From Chryseobacterium camelliae (GTDB taxonomy: Bacteria > Bacteroidota > Bacteroidia > Flavobacteriales > Weeksellaceae): DNA of 64,000 nucleotides. Location of the stretch: contig NZ_CP115859.1 in NCBI RefSeq assembly GCF_027920545.1, positions 868,001 to 932,000 of the forward strand, written 5' to 3'. This document shows positions 20,113 to 30,177 of this stretch, in pieces; within the stretch, counting starts at the first letter, position 1; each line of letters begins with the position of its first letter. Under the pieces are notes generated by a model that did no database searches, had not been told where the DNA came from, and saw only the letters and a list, made by a program, of their open reading frames with translations. A program made the position numbers and the translations under genes.

Positions 20113-20167
20113 AATTCCCCTTCCCTGAAGGGGTGGATTTTTGCGAAAGCAAAAAGACGGGGTAGTT
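20113..20167 (+). repeat. Two-hairpin intergenic repeat, copy 2
   Basis: Located just downstream of metQ in the direction of transcription: AATTCCCCTTC-cct-GAAGGGGTGG, then TTTTTGC-gaaa-GCAAAAA, then GACGGGGTAGTT. Compared with 7356-7411 the flanks are almost identical while both stems differ and remain fully paired. Confidence 0.75.
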
Positions 20168-20290
20168 AAAAGTCTATATATTATATTTTGGCATCGTTTC
20201 ATAACATTTGGAATGATGCCTTTTTCTTTTAAATTTAAATAAAAGCCGATAAAAATTAATCATTCATTCAAAAAAATATATTTTCTCAAT

Positions 20291-20320
20291 TTGAGATAAT
20301 AAATATTTTTTCTAATTTTG
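20291..20320 (+). promoter_or_regulatory. Promoter of the GH3 gene
   Basis: TTG at 20291-20293, a 19-nt spacer and TAATTTTG at 20313-20320 match the Bacteroidota TTG/TAnnTTTG consensus. The ATG follows 24 bp later. Confidence 0.65.
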
Positions 20321-20344
20321 TTACCGATCAATAAAAAGGCTTTT

Positions 20345-22606
20345 ATGTTAAAGAAAACCGCCATTGTAAGTTTATTTACTCTTATTTCAGCTTCTTATAT
20401 GGCTCAAAATACAACTTTACCTGTTTATTTAGACGAATCAAAACCCGTTGAGCAACGTGTTCAGGACGCCCTTTCCAGAATGACGTTGGAAGAAAAAGTG
20501 GCCATGCTTCATGCTCAGTCCAAATTCAGTTCTCCGGGGGTTCCAAGACTGGGAATTCCTGAATTCTGGACAACAGACGGTCCTCACGGAGTTCGCCCCG
20601 AAGTTATGTGGGACGAATGGAATCAGGCCGGCTGGACGAACGACTCCATTATCGCTTACCCTGCATTGACCGCGCTTTCCGCAACATGGAACAAAAAAAT
20701 GTCATGGAACTACGGAAAAGCACTTGGTGAAGAAGCCCGTTACAGAAAAAAAGACATCCTTCTGGGACCAGGAGTAAACATTTACAGAACTCCGTTGAAC
20801 GGAAGAAACTTCGAATATATGGGGGAAGATCCTTATCTGACTTCTAAAATGGTGGTTCCTTACATCAAAGGAGTGCAATCCAATGGTGTAGCAACTTCTG
20901 TGAAACACTTTGCTTTAAATAACCAGGAAATGTTCCGTCATACCAGTAATGTAAAGGTGGATGACAGAACCTTGTATGAAATTTATCTTCCGGCGTTCAA
21001 AGCGGCGGTAACAGAAGGAGATTCCTGGACGATTATGGGAGCCTATGATATGTACAAAGGTCAATATGCAAGTCAGAACCAATATCTTCTGAATGATATT
21101 TTAAAAGGAGAATGGAAATATAAAGGAGTGGTAGTTTCCGACTGGGGCGCTGTAAACAATACGGAACAAGCCATCCATAATGGGTTGGATCTTGAATTCG
21201 GCAGCTGGACCAACGGACTTTCAGCAGGAACAAAAAATGCTTACGATAATTATTATTTGGCAAAGCCTTATCTGGATTTAATTAAATCCGGAAAAGTAGG
21301 CACAAAAGAGCTTGATGACAAAGTTTCAAGGCTCTTAAACTTAGCTTATAAAACAACGATGAACAGAAACAAACCTTTCGGAAACATCGCTTCTGAAGAG
21401 CATAAAGCCATTGCCAAAGAAATCGGTGAAGAAGGAATTGTATTGTTGAAAAACCAGGGAAATGTACTTCCGATCGACATTAATAAAGCTAAAAAAATTG
21501 CCGTAATTGGTGAAAATGCGATCAAGATCATGACTGTTGGTGGTGGTTCTTCTTCATTAAAAGTGAAATATGAAACCCTACCTTTAGACGGAATTAAAGC
21601 AAGATTCGGGAAACAGTCTGATGTTCAATATGCGAGAGGCTATGTCGGAGATATCGGAGGAGAATACAACGGGGTAAAATCAGGTCAGGATTTGAAAGAC
21701 GACCGCTCTCCTTCCGAATTGTTAAACGAAGCTGTTGAACTGGCAAAAAAATCTGATTATGTAATTTTCGTCGGAGGATTGAATAAAGCAGATTTCCAGG
21801 ATAGCGAAGGAAACGACAGAAAAAGCTACGGATTGCCTTACAATCAGGATAACGTAATTGCTGCACTGGCAAAAGCAAATAAAAATCTTGCCGTAGTTCT
21901 AATTTCAGGAAATGCGGTTGCGATGCCTTGGATCAAAGAAGTTCCAACCGTTTTACAGTCCTGGTATTTAGGTTCTGAAGCCGGAAATTCTATCGCTTCA
22001 ATTTTAGCCGGAGATGCCAATCCATCAGGGAAACTGCCATTTACTTTCCCTGTGAAGCTGGAAGATAATTCAGCTCACCAATTAGGAGAATATCCGGGTC
22101 AAAAAGATGAATTTGCAGCCGGAAAAGGAAAAGATCAGAAAAACCCGATCAACATCACCTACAATGAAGGAATTTTTGTGGGATACAGATGGCATGACAC
22201 GAAAAAAATCAAACCGTTATTCAGTTTCGGACATGGTTTGAGCTACACTACTTTCGAATTCGGAAAAGCTAAAGCTGATAAAACGACCATGAAACAGGAT
22301 GATAAAATTACCTTTACGGTTTCAGTTAAAAACACAGGAAAAAAAGCCGGAGCAGAAGTCGCTCAGCTATATATTTCTGATTTAAAATCTTCTGTGGAAA
22401 GACCAGCCAAAGAACTGAAAGGTTTTGAGAAGGTATTTTTAAATCCGGGAGAAGAAAAAGAAGTGACATTTACTCTCGACAAATCAGCTTTAAGTTACTT
22501 TGATGCCCAAAAGCATGACTGGGTTGCAGAACCCGGAGATTTTGAAGCACACATCGGAAATTCTTCTGATGCTATTAAAACAAAAGTCAAATTTACTTTG
22601 AAGTAA
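20345..22606 (+). CDS. Glycoside hydrolase family 3 beta-glucosidase (BglX-like)
   Basis: 753-residue exported GH3 enzyme. Signal peptide at residues 1-20 (IVSLFTLISASYMAQ). The N-terminal (beta/alpha)8 domain carries WTTDGPHGVR, GRNFEYMGEDPYL, SVKHFALNNQE and the nucleophile motif VVSDWGAV near residue 265. A C-terminal alpha/beta sandwich follows, then a fibronectin-III-like domain (VSVKNTGKKAGAEVAQLYI) ending the protein. It releases terminal beta-glucose or related sugars from oligosaccharides in the periplasm. ATG 20345 was chosen over the upstream TTG 20318, which overlaps the promoter. Confidence 0.92.
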   Translation: MLKKTAIVSLFTLISASYMAQNTTLPVYLDESKPVEQRVQDALSRMTLEEKVAMLHAQSKFSSPGVPRLGIPEFWTTDGPHGVRPEVMWDEWNQAGWTNDSIIAYPALTALSATWNKKMSWNYGKALGEEARYRKKDILLGPGVNIYRTPLNGRNFEYMGEDPYLTSKMVVPYIKGVQSNGVATSVKHFALNNQEMFRHTSNVKVDDRTLYEIYLPAFKAAVTEGDSWTIMGAYDMYKGQYASQNQYLLNDILKGEWKYKGVVVSDWGAVNNTEQAIHNGLDLEFGSWTNGLSAGTKNAYDNYYLAKPYLDLIKSGKVGTKELDDKVSRLLNLAYKTTMNRNKPFGNIASEEHKAIAKEIGEEGIVLLKNQGNVLPIDINKAKKIAVIGENAIKIMTVGGGSSSLKVKYETLPLDGIKARFGKQSDVQYARGYVGDIGGEYNGVKSGQDLKDDRSPSELLNEAVELAKKSDYVIFVGGLNKADFQDSEGNDRKSYGLPYNQDNVIAALAKANKNLAVVLISGNAVAMPWIKEVPTVLQSWYLGSEAGNSIASILAGDANPSGKLPFTFPVKLEDNSAHQLGEYPGQKDEFAAGKGKDQKNPINITYNEGIFVGYRWHDTKKIKPLFSFGHGLSYTTFEFGKAKADKTTMKQDDKITFTVSVKNTGKKAGAEVAQLYISDLKSSVERPAKELKGFEKVFLNPGEEKEVTFTLDKSALSYFDAQKHDWVAEPGDFEAHIGNSSDAIKTKVKFTLK

Positions 22607-22633
22607 TCTTACTTATATATATTTCTAAAACGG

Positions 22634-22660
22634 GAAGAGTCCAAAAAATTGGACTCTTTC
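22634..22660. terminator. Bidirectional terminator, GH3 / nitrilase genes
   Basis: GAAGAGTCCAA and TTGGACTCTTTC arms pair across a short A-rich loop, between convergent genes. Confidence 0.85.
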
Positions 22661-22661
22661 T

Positions 22662-24164
22662 TTATTTTAAATAGGTATCATAAAGATCCGTTCTCTTATC
22701 TTTAAGTACCTGCACAGAACCATTATAATGCAAATCTTTCAGAAGGTTAAGATCAACATCTACAATTAAGGTCATTTCCGTATTGGGAGTTGCTTCTCCT
22801 TTTATTCCATTGGAAGGAAAGGCAAAATCAGACGGCGTAAAAACCGCAGCCTGTCCGAACTGAATATCCATATTATTCACCCCCGGAAGATTTCCTACAC
22901 AGCCAGCAATGGCAACGTAGCATTCGTTTTCAATCGCCCTGGCTGCAGCACAGTGTCTTACCCGGATATAGGCATTCTGGGTGTCGGTAAGATAAGGCAC
23001 AAACAGAATTTTCATTCCCTGATCAGCTAATATTCTCGGTAGCTCTGGAAATTCCACATCATAGCAGATGACCAATCCTATTTTACCGCAATCGGTATCA
23101 AAAACTTTGATTTCACTTCCTCCTTTCATCCCGTAATACTTCTTTTCATTCGGTGTAATATGAATTTTTCGGTATTCATCTATTCTTCCGTCTCTATGCA
23201 AAAGATAACTTACGTTAAACAGATCATTATTCTCAAAAACCGGCATACTTCCCGAAATAATATTCACATTATAACTGATGGCCAATTCAGAAATTTTAGT
23301 TTTAATGTTTTCCGTCATTTTAGCCAGCTCAATCATACTGTCTCTTCCAGATAAACTATTGAACGGAGCCAATAAAGGCGTATTGAAAAGCTCAGGAAAA
23401 AGAACAAAGTCCGATTTGTAATCTCCCATTACATCTACAAAAAACTCGACCTGTTCATAAAAAGCATTAATATCCTTAAACTGTCGCATCTGCCATTGCA
23501 CCAAACCGAGCCTTATGATGCTGTCCTGCATGGTATTCGGTTTTTTACTGTAATAAATGTTATTCCACTGCAGCAACACTGCATTTTCTTTCGAAGACTC
23601 ATCTTCGGGAAGATATTTCTTTAATACTTTGATTGGTAAAAAGTTATTTGACAACTGAAAAGAAAGGACCGGATCATAGATTTCCTTATCTCGCACTTTA
23701 CGAATATAATCTCTTGCCGAAAGTTCGTGGCTGTATTTATGATAATTCGGAATTCTTCCTCCCAATACGATAGATTTCAGATTCAACAGCTCACAAAGCT
23801 CTTTGCGTGCATCATACAACCTTCTTCCCAGTCTCAACTCACGAAACTGAGGATCTACAAAAACTTCAATACCATATAAAACATTTCCGGTAGCAGAATG
23901 GGTATTGAAGGTGTAATTTCCTGTAATATCACTGTACGTATGATCGTCCCCGAAATCTTCATAGTTGACTACAATCGAAAGCGCCACTGCCGCCAATTTC
24001 CCGTCAACGGTGATACAAATCTGACCTTGCGGAAAAATTTTGGTAAGCTTGGCAATGCTTTTCTTTGCCCAAACGTATTCAGACATTTTAGGATAGGCAA
24101 GCTTCATAATTTCTACCAGTTCATCATAATCTTCAAGCTTTAGGGTTCGTGTTTCAATCTGCAT
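22662..24164 (-). CDS. Bifunctional GNAT N-acetyltransferase / carbon-nitrogen hydrolase
   Basis: 500-residue fusion. Residues 1-210 are a GNAT domain (EVFVDPQFRELRLGRRLYDARKEL is the acetyl-CoA loop). Residues 218-495 are a nitrilase-fold amidase with the catalytic Glu in FVLFPELF, Lys in YRKIHITPNEKKYYG and Cys in GLVICYDVEFPELPR. The same fusion is known across many bacteria; substrates are not established. The 84 bp upstream to the IS21 end are AT-rich, without a recognised gene. Confidence 0.92.
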   Translation of the reverse strand: MQIETRTLKLEDYDELVEIMKLAYPKMSEYVWAKKSIAKLTKIFPQGQICITVDGKLAAVALSIVVNYEDFGDDHTYSDITGNYTFNTHSATGNVLYGIEVFVDPQFRELRLGRRLYDARKELCELLNLKSIVLGGRIPNYHKYSHELSARDYIRKVRDKEIYDPVLSFQLSNNFLPIKVLKKYLPEDESSKENAVLLQWNNIYYSKKPNTMQDSIIRLGLVQWQMRQFKDINAFYEQVEFFVDVMGDYKSDFVLFPELFNTPLLAPFNSLSGRDSMIELAKMTENIKTKISELAISYNVNIISGSMPVFENNDLFNVSYLLHRDGRIDEYRKIHITPNEKKYYGMKGGSEIKVFDTDCGKIGLVICYDVEFPELPRILADQGMKILFVPYLTDTQNAYIRVRHCAAARAIENECYVAIAGCVGNLPGVNNMDIQFGQAAVFTPSDFAFPSNGIKGEATPNTEMTLIVDVDLNLLKDLHYNGSVQVLKDKRTDLYDTYLK

Positions 24165-24354
24165 AGTATTTATTTTTATGATTTGTTATAAAGTGTTAAA
24201 TGGTTTTCATATTTAAACTGCTATCAATTAAATACATTAAAATATACGTGTATATTCCAGATAAATTGACCACCTAATTCCTGATTAAATTGACCACTAA
24301 GAATGAAGTCAAAAACGGTGTCTAAAAGATGGTTTAAAAATATAAAATAAATCT

Positions 24355-25098
24355 TTATTCTGAGCTGATTTTCTGATCAGCTTTTTTCCTTCTCATAGAT
24401 TCCCCTTTAAGGTCTATTCTCAGGGAGTTATGTACCATTCTGTCAAGGATTGCATCGGCTATTGTTTGTTCCGCAATTACTTCATGCCATACACTTACGG
24501 GAAGTTGCGAAGCAATAATAGTGGAGCGTTTTCCGTGCCTGTCTTCAATGATCTCCATAAAATCCTGTCTTTTCAAATTATCCAGGGATTGCAATCCAAA
24601 ATCATCAAGAATAATAAGGTCCTGCTTTTCTATACGGTCAATCTCTTTAAGATAAGATCCGTCTGCCTTAGCCATTTTAAGCTTTGAGAAGAGTTTGTTG
24701 ATGCTGAAGTACATGACTTTATATCCCATTGTACAGGCTTTGTAGCCTATGGCAGTTGCTATAAAACTTTTACCAACTCCTGTTGATCCTGTAATAAGAA
24801 TATTCTGTTTCTGCGAGATAAAATCGCAGGAAGATAACCTTCCAATGGTATTCTTATCAATATTCCTGGAAGAAGATGCTGTAATCTCTTCCATAAATGC
24901 CCTGTACCTGAATCTGGCAGAAGTGATTAACCGCTCAACCTTTCTGCTTTCCCTGTCGTCATACTCGGATTCAATCAAGTAGGCAATAAGTTCATCGTTG
25001 GTATAAGAGATACTTCCTGTTTCCATTGTTGTGGAAAAAGCTCTGTGCATTCCGTAGAGCTTTAAATGTTTCATTTTTTCTAATGTTGCCTGATTCAT
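24355..25098 (-). CDS. istB: IS21 transposition helper ATPase IstB
   Basis: 247-residue AAA+ ATPase of the IstB/DnaC type that selects the target and stimulates the transposase. Walker A is GSTGVGKSF near residue 103, Walker B LIILDDFG, and the terminal SLRIDLKGESMRRKK is typical. It follows istA with a 41-bp gap. Confidence 0.95.
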   Translation of the reverse strand: MNQATLEKMKHLKLYGMHRAFSTTMETGSISYTNDELIAYLIESEYDDRESRKVERLITSARFRYRAFMEEITASSSRNIDKNTIGRLSSCDFISQKQNILITGSTGVGKSFIATAIGYKACTMGYKVMYFSINKLFSKLKMAKADGSYLKEIDRIEKQDLIILDDFGLQSLDNLKRQDFMEIIEDRHGKRSTIIASQLPVSVWHEVIAEQTIADAILDRMVHNSLRIDLKGESMRRKKADQKISSE

Positions 25099-25139
25099 AG
25101 GTTTTGTATTAATGATTTAATTGTTAATGATTGTAGGTA

Positions 25140-26699
25140 TTACTGATAGTATTTTCCGCCCCTTATATTTTTGTGTTTAGGCAGTTTCTTTTCTTCAAAA
25201 AATGCATCGTCATCGGTGAGATTATCCAGTCCTCTTTCCAAGATGCTTTTAATCATGGCAAGGCTGTATTTTTCATATCCCAATGCTCTTTTACAGGCAT
25301 TGTCAAGTCTTATGTTGCCAATCTTTTTTGATAATGAAAGGATTCCCAGGCAGGTTTTATAGGACTGCTCAGGATGCTGTTTCTTTTCCAGGATTTTGAT
25401 GATGTACTGTTCACAATATTCTCCGACAGACCTTCCCCAAGAGATAAACCGGGAGGGATTCCATTCCGTCATAAACTGATAAGATGAAGGCATATGCTCT
25501 TTAACAGTTGTATACTGATATTTGGCCAGGACTCTGTTATGGAATGCTATTCTGCGCTGATCATAGTAAATTTCGACTGTGTTTTTACTAAAAATAATGT
25601 TTACTTTTTTACCAATATAGCTGAACGGAACACTGTAATAATGTTTGTCTTTGCTTAAATATACATGGCTGGTCTTATGAACAGTGGCACGTACAGAATG
25701 CTTGAGCTGGTACACCATAGCCGGTAGTGGGGATAATGCATGTTTTTCAACCTCACGGAAAACGTCAGCCCTGGAATACTTCTTTCTTTTCATGGGAGCT
25801 TCATTATATCCCTCCAGAAGGTTTTCTATAGCTTTGTTCAATGCTTCCAGGCTAAAGAAGTGATCTTTACGCAATGGAGCAAAAATGCGGGTATAAACAA
25901 TACGTACCGCATTCTCAACCAAAGCCTTGTCCTTAGGATGGTAGGTACGCGTGGGAAGTATTGTGGTACTATAGTGCGAAGCAAAATCCAGGAGGGAATC
26001 AGTGATGACAGGTTCGTACTTATGGCTCTTTTTTACGGCTGTACGCAGGTTATCGGTAACAATAGCTGCGGGAACTCCTCCATAATAATGCAGGGCTTTG
26101 GTAAGGCTTCCAAGAAAATCTTCTTTCCCCTGGGTCCTTGTAGCTTCTACGAAGGTCATACCACTGGCGCCAAGTATAGATACGAAGACTTCAACTTCCT
26201 GTTGTTCTCCTGTTTCTTTATCAATAATGTGAAGCTTTTTCCCAGTATAATCCACAAAAAGTTTATCCCCAGCCTTATGTTCAATATGCATGGAAGGGTT
26301 TACCTTTTTACACCATTCCCTGTAATGATGACAAAAACGGGAATATTGGTAGCCTGAAGGATATTTATCTATGTATTCTTCCCATAGCAGATAACGGGTA
26401 ACCCCAACACGTTTTAGTTCTTTGGATATGTAAGGAAACAGCGATTCAAGTTGTTTTTTGATACTGTCCTTATCCCTTATATCGGTTGGCGGAGTCTCGA
26501 ATAAATCATCTAAATCTTCATCACTCAACTCTATCAACTCATCATATGTAAGTTGGTGTTCATGGAACAGGCTAATATACTTTTTGGCAGTATTGCGTGA
26601 GATACCCAGTTGTTTGCTTATCTGCAATTTACTTACTCCCTGGGTGTATAATCGTAATAATTGTTTGATGTTCAACATGTCTATTCTTTTGTTAGCCAT
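25140..26699 (-). CDS. istA: IS21 transposase IstA
   Basis: 519-residue DDE transposase. An N-terminal HTH (KLQISKQLGISRNTAKKYI) is followed by a zinc-independent integrase core with Asp in DKLFVDYTGKK, Asp in AIVTDNLRTAV and Glu in PKDKALVENAVR, then a beta-rich C-terminal domain. Intact in length, so the element may be active. Confidence 0.95.
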   Translation of the reverse strand: MANKRIDMLNIKQLLRLYTQGVSKLQISKQLGISRNTAKKYISLFHEHQLTYDELIELSDEDLDDLFETPPTDIRDKDSIKKQLESLFPYISKELKRVGVTRYLLWEEYIDKYPSGYQYSRFCHHYREWCKKVNPSMHIEHKAGDKLFVDYTGKKLHIIDKETGEQQEVEVFVSILGASGMTFVEATRTQGKEDFLGSLTKALHYYGGVPAAIVTDNLRTAVKKSHKYEPVITDSLLDFASHYSTTILPTRTYHPKDKALVENAVRIVYTRIFAPLRKDHFFSLEALNKAIENLLEGYNEAPMKRKKYSRADVFREVEKHALSPLPAMVYQLKHSVRATVHKTSHVYLSKDKHYYSVPFSYIGKKVNIIFSKNTVEIYYDQRRIAFHNRVLAKYQYTTVKEHMPSSYQFMTEWNPSRFISWGRSVGEYCEQYIIKILEKKQHPEQSYKTCLGILSLSKKIGNIRLDNACKRALGYEKYSLAMIKSILERGLDNLTDDDAFFEEKKLPKHKNIRGGKYYQ

Positions 26700-26844
26700 T
26701 GGTATTTTTTGGCTAAGTTATTCAAGACACGTTTTCTGACTTTTTTGGGTGGTCAATTTGAGCAGGAATACCCTGGTCAATTTGCTCAGGAATCAACTGG
26801 TCACTTTCGCAGGATTAAGATGGTCAATTTTGAAGGATTCTACA

Positions 26845-27055
26845 TAATAACCATTGAATTATTTTAGACTAAGGAATTCTATAACCATTCCAATTTCTTT
26901 TGCTAAAATTTTTGTGATTTTATACCAAAGGGACAAGAAAAGGGACAAAAATTGTAGCATTAGAAACTTAAAAATCACATAAGTTGCATAAAATCTACAT
27001 GTTATATAAACAACATTAAAATTATAACTTATTAATTATCAGAGTCTTATGTATT
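26845..27055. other. Spacer between IS21 and the island border
   Basis: 211 bp of AT-rich sequence with no supported gene. It contains two AAGGGACAA blocks (near 26927 and 26941). It should represent the DNA that lay downstream of mnmE before the island inserted, if the border at 27056 is right. Confidence 0.4.
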
Positions 27056-27073
27056 CTATTTCCCGATACAGAA
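27056..27073 (-). other. Left island border, attachment-site copy with displaced mnmE tail
   Basis: On the minus strand TTC TGT ATC GGG AAA TAG spells F-C-I-G-K-stop. It has no open frame before it beyond two Asn codons, so it is an orphan gene end, as expected for an attachment site left by site-specific integration into the end of mnmE. Confidence 0.75.
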
Positions 27074-27140
27074 ATTATTTCACACCATTATTAGGGATGT
27101 TTTACGAAATTAGTATCCCAATTAGTAAAATTACAATAAG

Positions 27141-29474
27141 TTAAATTACTTCTTTCATCCTGATATTTCTACCATATAAATTAAATTTATCATATTTATA
27201 TCGAATGAATTTTGAATATCTATCTTCGTGAGTAGAGATAATAATTTGTTGTTCTGAAAAATTGTATTTTAACAACTCTACCAATGAATGTGAATTAATT
27301 TCATCTAAAGTTTGTAATGGATCATCAATTAATAACGTTCCAAATTTAGAATGATTAAATACTTTATTTAATACCAACATCAATGATATAACTGTTGCAG
27401 ACAATTGTCCTGAACTTAATGTATAAGTTACCTCTTGATCTCTATGTGTTGGTCTTATATAAATTTGAGAATCTCCTCTTTTCATTTCAAAATCTATTAC
27501 TAACCCTGAACCTAAACTATGGTTTTGTAATATTTTTCCTGTATAGATGTAAAAAGGAATACTAATTTTTTCAATTATACTTTTTGTATAATTCTTAATT
27601 TTTTCATCTAACTTTTTTCTTACTTTGTCATATTCCTGTTGTAATCCATATAATTTTAGTTTCCTTTGTTCTAAATTATTAATACCTGCATTTACAGAAT
27701 TAAAATATTGATATTCAATATAATTTCTTTTTTGTTTTATTTCTTCTAAAGATAACTTATTCAGCTTTTCCACATCGTTAGTGAAATAAAGATTAAAATC
27801 CGTAATAATTTCATCGAAGCTTAAATCAGTTTCAACTACAGGTTTTTCTTTATCTATTAACTCTAAAATATCGTTTTTAGTCAAATTTTTGTTTTCAATG
27901 TTTCTTAAATTAACCATTGAATTTATTTGTTTCCTCACTTCCTCATTAAACAATGATAAAAAAGCTTCAAAACGACTTTTGTAAGAGGTATAAAGATCCT
28001 TTAAACGTGAGAAAAAATCAAAATCTACTAATTTTGATAATTCGGTTTCTAAAGATTCATTCTCTTCAATAATTAACGATTTAAAACTTTCTAAATATTT
28101 TTTATTCAAATCCTCTTTCTGTTTTTCAAACTTAGAATTATCTTCATTATATTGTTTAAATATTTTTGATTCTGTTTCTTCTATCTGTTGTATCAATTTC
28201 TCACTACTTTGCCAGTCATATCCGCAAACAGGACATTCTCCCTCTTTTAAATCGATAAAATCTTTATGATTTCTATTTAAAATAATCAAAGATTCTCTTT
28301 TATCCTTTAAGTCAGATAATATTTGATTCTGAAGTGATAAACTCTCACGTAATGTTAAAAGTAGTTTTAAATTAACTTCAAAAACCTCCATTTCATTTTT
28401 TATTTTCTCTTTTTCAGATAAAAACAAAATATTTTCTCCATTTAATAATTGATTATAATCATTACTATTTATATACTGAACAATTTTAGTATTAGTTTCA
28501 ATAGTTTTTTTGTTATTGTTTCTTCTATTATTCTCGTCCTCTAAAATATTATAGTTCTGTACACTCCAATAATTATTAATAAATGAATCTATAAAAACAG
28601 TATCGTTTCTATATTTATTCATTTTATCTAATAAAACTATTTCTCCAACAATTTGTCTATTATTAAACAGGTTCTCAATTTTATTTATTTCGTTCAAATA
28701 TGAATTATGAAGATTAATATCAGTATTTTTAATAACTTCATTATCCCACACAAAATCATTCAGACTATTTTCAATTAGTTTTTTATAAGAAATTTCGTCA
28801 AACTGATTTTTTAATAAATCTGAATTATTCTGTTTTAAATCACTAATCGAAGTTTCCATTTGTTCTACTTTTAGTTTCAGTTTTAAATGAAAATTTTCAA
28901 CTTTTTCTAATAATATCCTTTCTTCATCACCTCCTAAAAGAGATACTAATGCTTTATACCTTTCTTTTGGATCTTCTTTTAAAAAATATGTATTCTCATC
29001 CTGTTCAACATAGTTTAATACATTAAATAAGTTGTATACATTTTTGTAATCTAAAACATCTTCTAAACTACTTTCCGAGCTAACTTCCTCATCATTAATA
29101 AATAATCTAGAATCAGAATATATCTGACTTATATTATTTTTCTTTGACTTTCCATTTGTTGCAGCTGGAAAAACTCTTTTTACTTTGATATGATTGCCAT
29201 CAGAAGATATTAATTGTACTGAAATCTCTATCTCCTTATCCTCAAATTTATGTATTGGGCTATTTTCGTAAGTATATCTTTTATCTAACTTTGCCTTACC
29301 TATCTTTCGCGGAGCTTTTGTTAATAGAATTTCAAGAGCCTCAAATGAAGTTGTTTTTCCATATCCATTGGGGCCATCAAATACAACCAAATTATCACCT
29401 CCAAAATCAAATTTTACATCAGTAAAACACTTAAAGTTTTTAATTTTTAATTCTGATATTTTATATTTCATCAT
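27141..29474 (-). CDS. ABC-3C/Lamassu-type SMC-like ATPase with zinc hook
   Basis: 777-residue Rad50/SMC-like ATPase, third gene of the defence operon. The N-terminus has KIKNFKCFTDVKFDF and Walker A GPNGYGKTT at residues 34-42. Long coiled coils flank a CPVCGYDW zinc-hook motif near residue 412. The C-terminal lobe has the signature LSSGQLSATVISLM near 686, Walker B TLLIDDPLQTLDE near 717 and the switch His in IISTHEDR near 749. In Lamassu (LmuB) and other ABC three-component systems this protein senses invader DNA and controls the effector. The in-frame TTG at 29483 is less likely than the ATG at 29474; the gene overlaps the middle component by 14 bp. Confidence 0.88.
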   Translation of the reverse strand: MMKYKISELKIKNFKCFTDVKFDFGGDNLVVFDGPNGYGKTTSFEALEILLTKAPRKIGKAKLDKRYTYENSPIHKFEDKEIEISVQLISSDGNHIKVKRVFPAATNGKSKKNNISQIYSDSRLFINDEEVSSESSLEDVLDYKNVYNLFNVLNYVEQDENTYFLKEDPKERYKALVSLLGGDEERILLEKVENFHLKLKLKVEQMETSISDLKQNNSDLLKNQFDEISYKKLIENSLNDFVWDNEVIKNTDINLHNSYLNEINKIENLFNNRQIVGEIVLLDKMNKYRNDTVFIDSFINNYWSVQNYNILEDENNRRNNNKKTIETNTKIVQYINSNDYNQLLNGENILFLSEKEKIKNEMEVFEVNLKLLLTLRESLSLQNQILSDLKDKRESLIILNRNHKDFIDLKEGECPVCGYDWQSSEKLIQQIEETESKIFKQYNEDNSKFEKQKEDLNKKYLESFKSLIIEENESLETELSKLVDFDFFSRLKDLYTSYKSRFEAFLSLFNEEVRKQINSMVNLRNIENKNLTKNDILELIDKEKPVVETDLSFDEIITDFNLYFTNDVEKLNKLSLEEIKQKRNYIEYQYFNSVNAGINNLEQRKLKLYGLQQEYDKVRKKLDEKIKNYTKSIIEKISIPFYIYTGKILQNHSLGSGLVIDFEMKRGDSQIYIRPTHRDQEVTYTLSSGQLSATVISLMLVLNKVFNHSKFGTLLIDDPLQTLDEINSHSLVELLKYNFSEQQIIISTHEDRYSKFIRYKYDKFNLYGRNIRMKEVI

Positions 29475-30177
29475 TAGTTTCAATAGTTAAATTAAATTGA
29501 GTTATAAAATCTTCGATATTTGAAAAACTATCAAAATTATTCTCACTTATTACAGATAAAAGTTGTTTTTCTCTATCAGATAATGACTCCTCAATTGTTA
29601 ATGATAAATTTTCTAATGATTGATTATTTTCTGTTGATTGATAATTCAAAAACGGAATTTTTATAAAGAAACTCATTAAAGTTTTATACCATTTTTCATC
29701 AGCTTTATCTAATAAATTACTATTATCAATAGCTATTTCATTCAACTGATTTAAAACCTCGTTTTTTTCAGTAATTTTCTGTTGTAAAGTTTCAATATCA
29801 TTTCTGAAATAAGGTAATACATATTTCTTTGCGTTCAAACTATTCTCTTCAACTTTATTTAACTCTCTCTGCAAATCAAAAATATCATCACTTTCTTCTA
29901 ATTCCAATAAAAGAACAAGAGATAAATTATGGTCAATATTTCTTTCTCTAAATTTAGTGAGATATTCTTTTTTCAAATTAATAATAAAATTGTTTACTGT
30001 AAATTCTAAATCTGCAACATTATTATTACATAATTCTATTATCTCTTTTCGATTATAAAACAGGAATAAGAAAAAATCTTCTTTTTCATTATCATAATAA
30101 GCGAAATCAACATTTGAATTCAATGAGATTGTTTTCAAATCACTTTCTTCAATTATTTTACTAATTATTGCCTTCAT
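29461..30177 (-). CDS. ABC-3C middle component
   Basis: 238 residues with no enzymatic motif. The segment with LSLVLLLELEE, DLQRELNKVEENSLNAKKYVLPYF near residues 105-140 resembles middle-component proteins of ABC three-component systems, which bridge ATPase and effector (LmuC in Lamassu). It overlaps both neighbours (17 and 14 bp), so the three proteins are made together. Assignment rests on position and this segment; moderate confidence. Confidence 0.75.
   Translation of the reverse strand: MKAIISKIIEESDLKTISLNSNVDFAYYDNEKEDFFLFLFYNRKEIIELCNNNVADLEFTVNNFIINLKKEYLTKFRERNIDHNLSLVLLLELEESDDIFDLQRELNKVEENSLNAKKYVLPYFRNDIETLQQKITEKNEVLNQLNEIAIDNSNLLDKADEKWYKTLMSFFIKIPFLNYQSTENNQSLENLSLTIEESLSDREKQLLSVISENNFDSFSNIEDFITQFNLTIETNDEI

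Larger units (their letters stand above)
24249..26844 (-). mobile_element. IS21-family insertion sequence
   Basis: About 2.6 kb bounded by TGTA...TACA ends. The left end (24249-) and the reverse complement of the right end (-26844) align over about 45 bp, and share repeated AAATTGACCA blocks about 25 bp apart: two at the left, four (some diverged) at the right. Multiple internal repeats at the ends are a hallmark of IS21 elements and are transposase-binding sites. Both istA and istB are intact. I found no convincing target-site duplication next to these ends. Confidence 0.88.
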
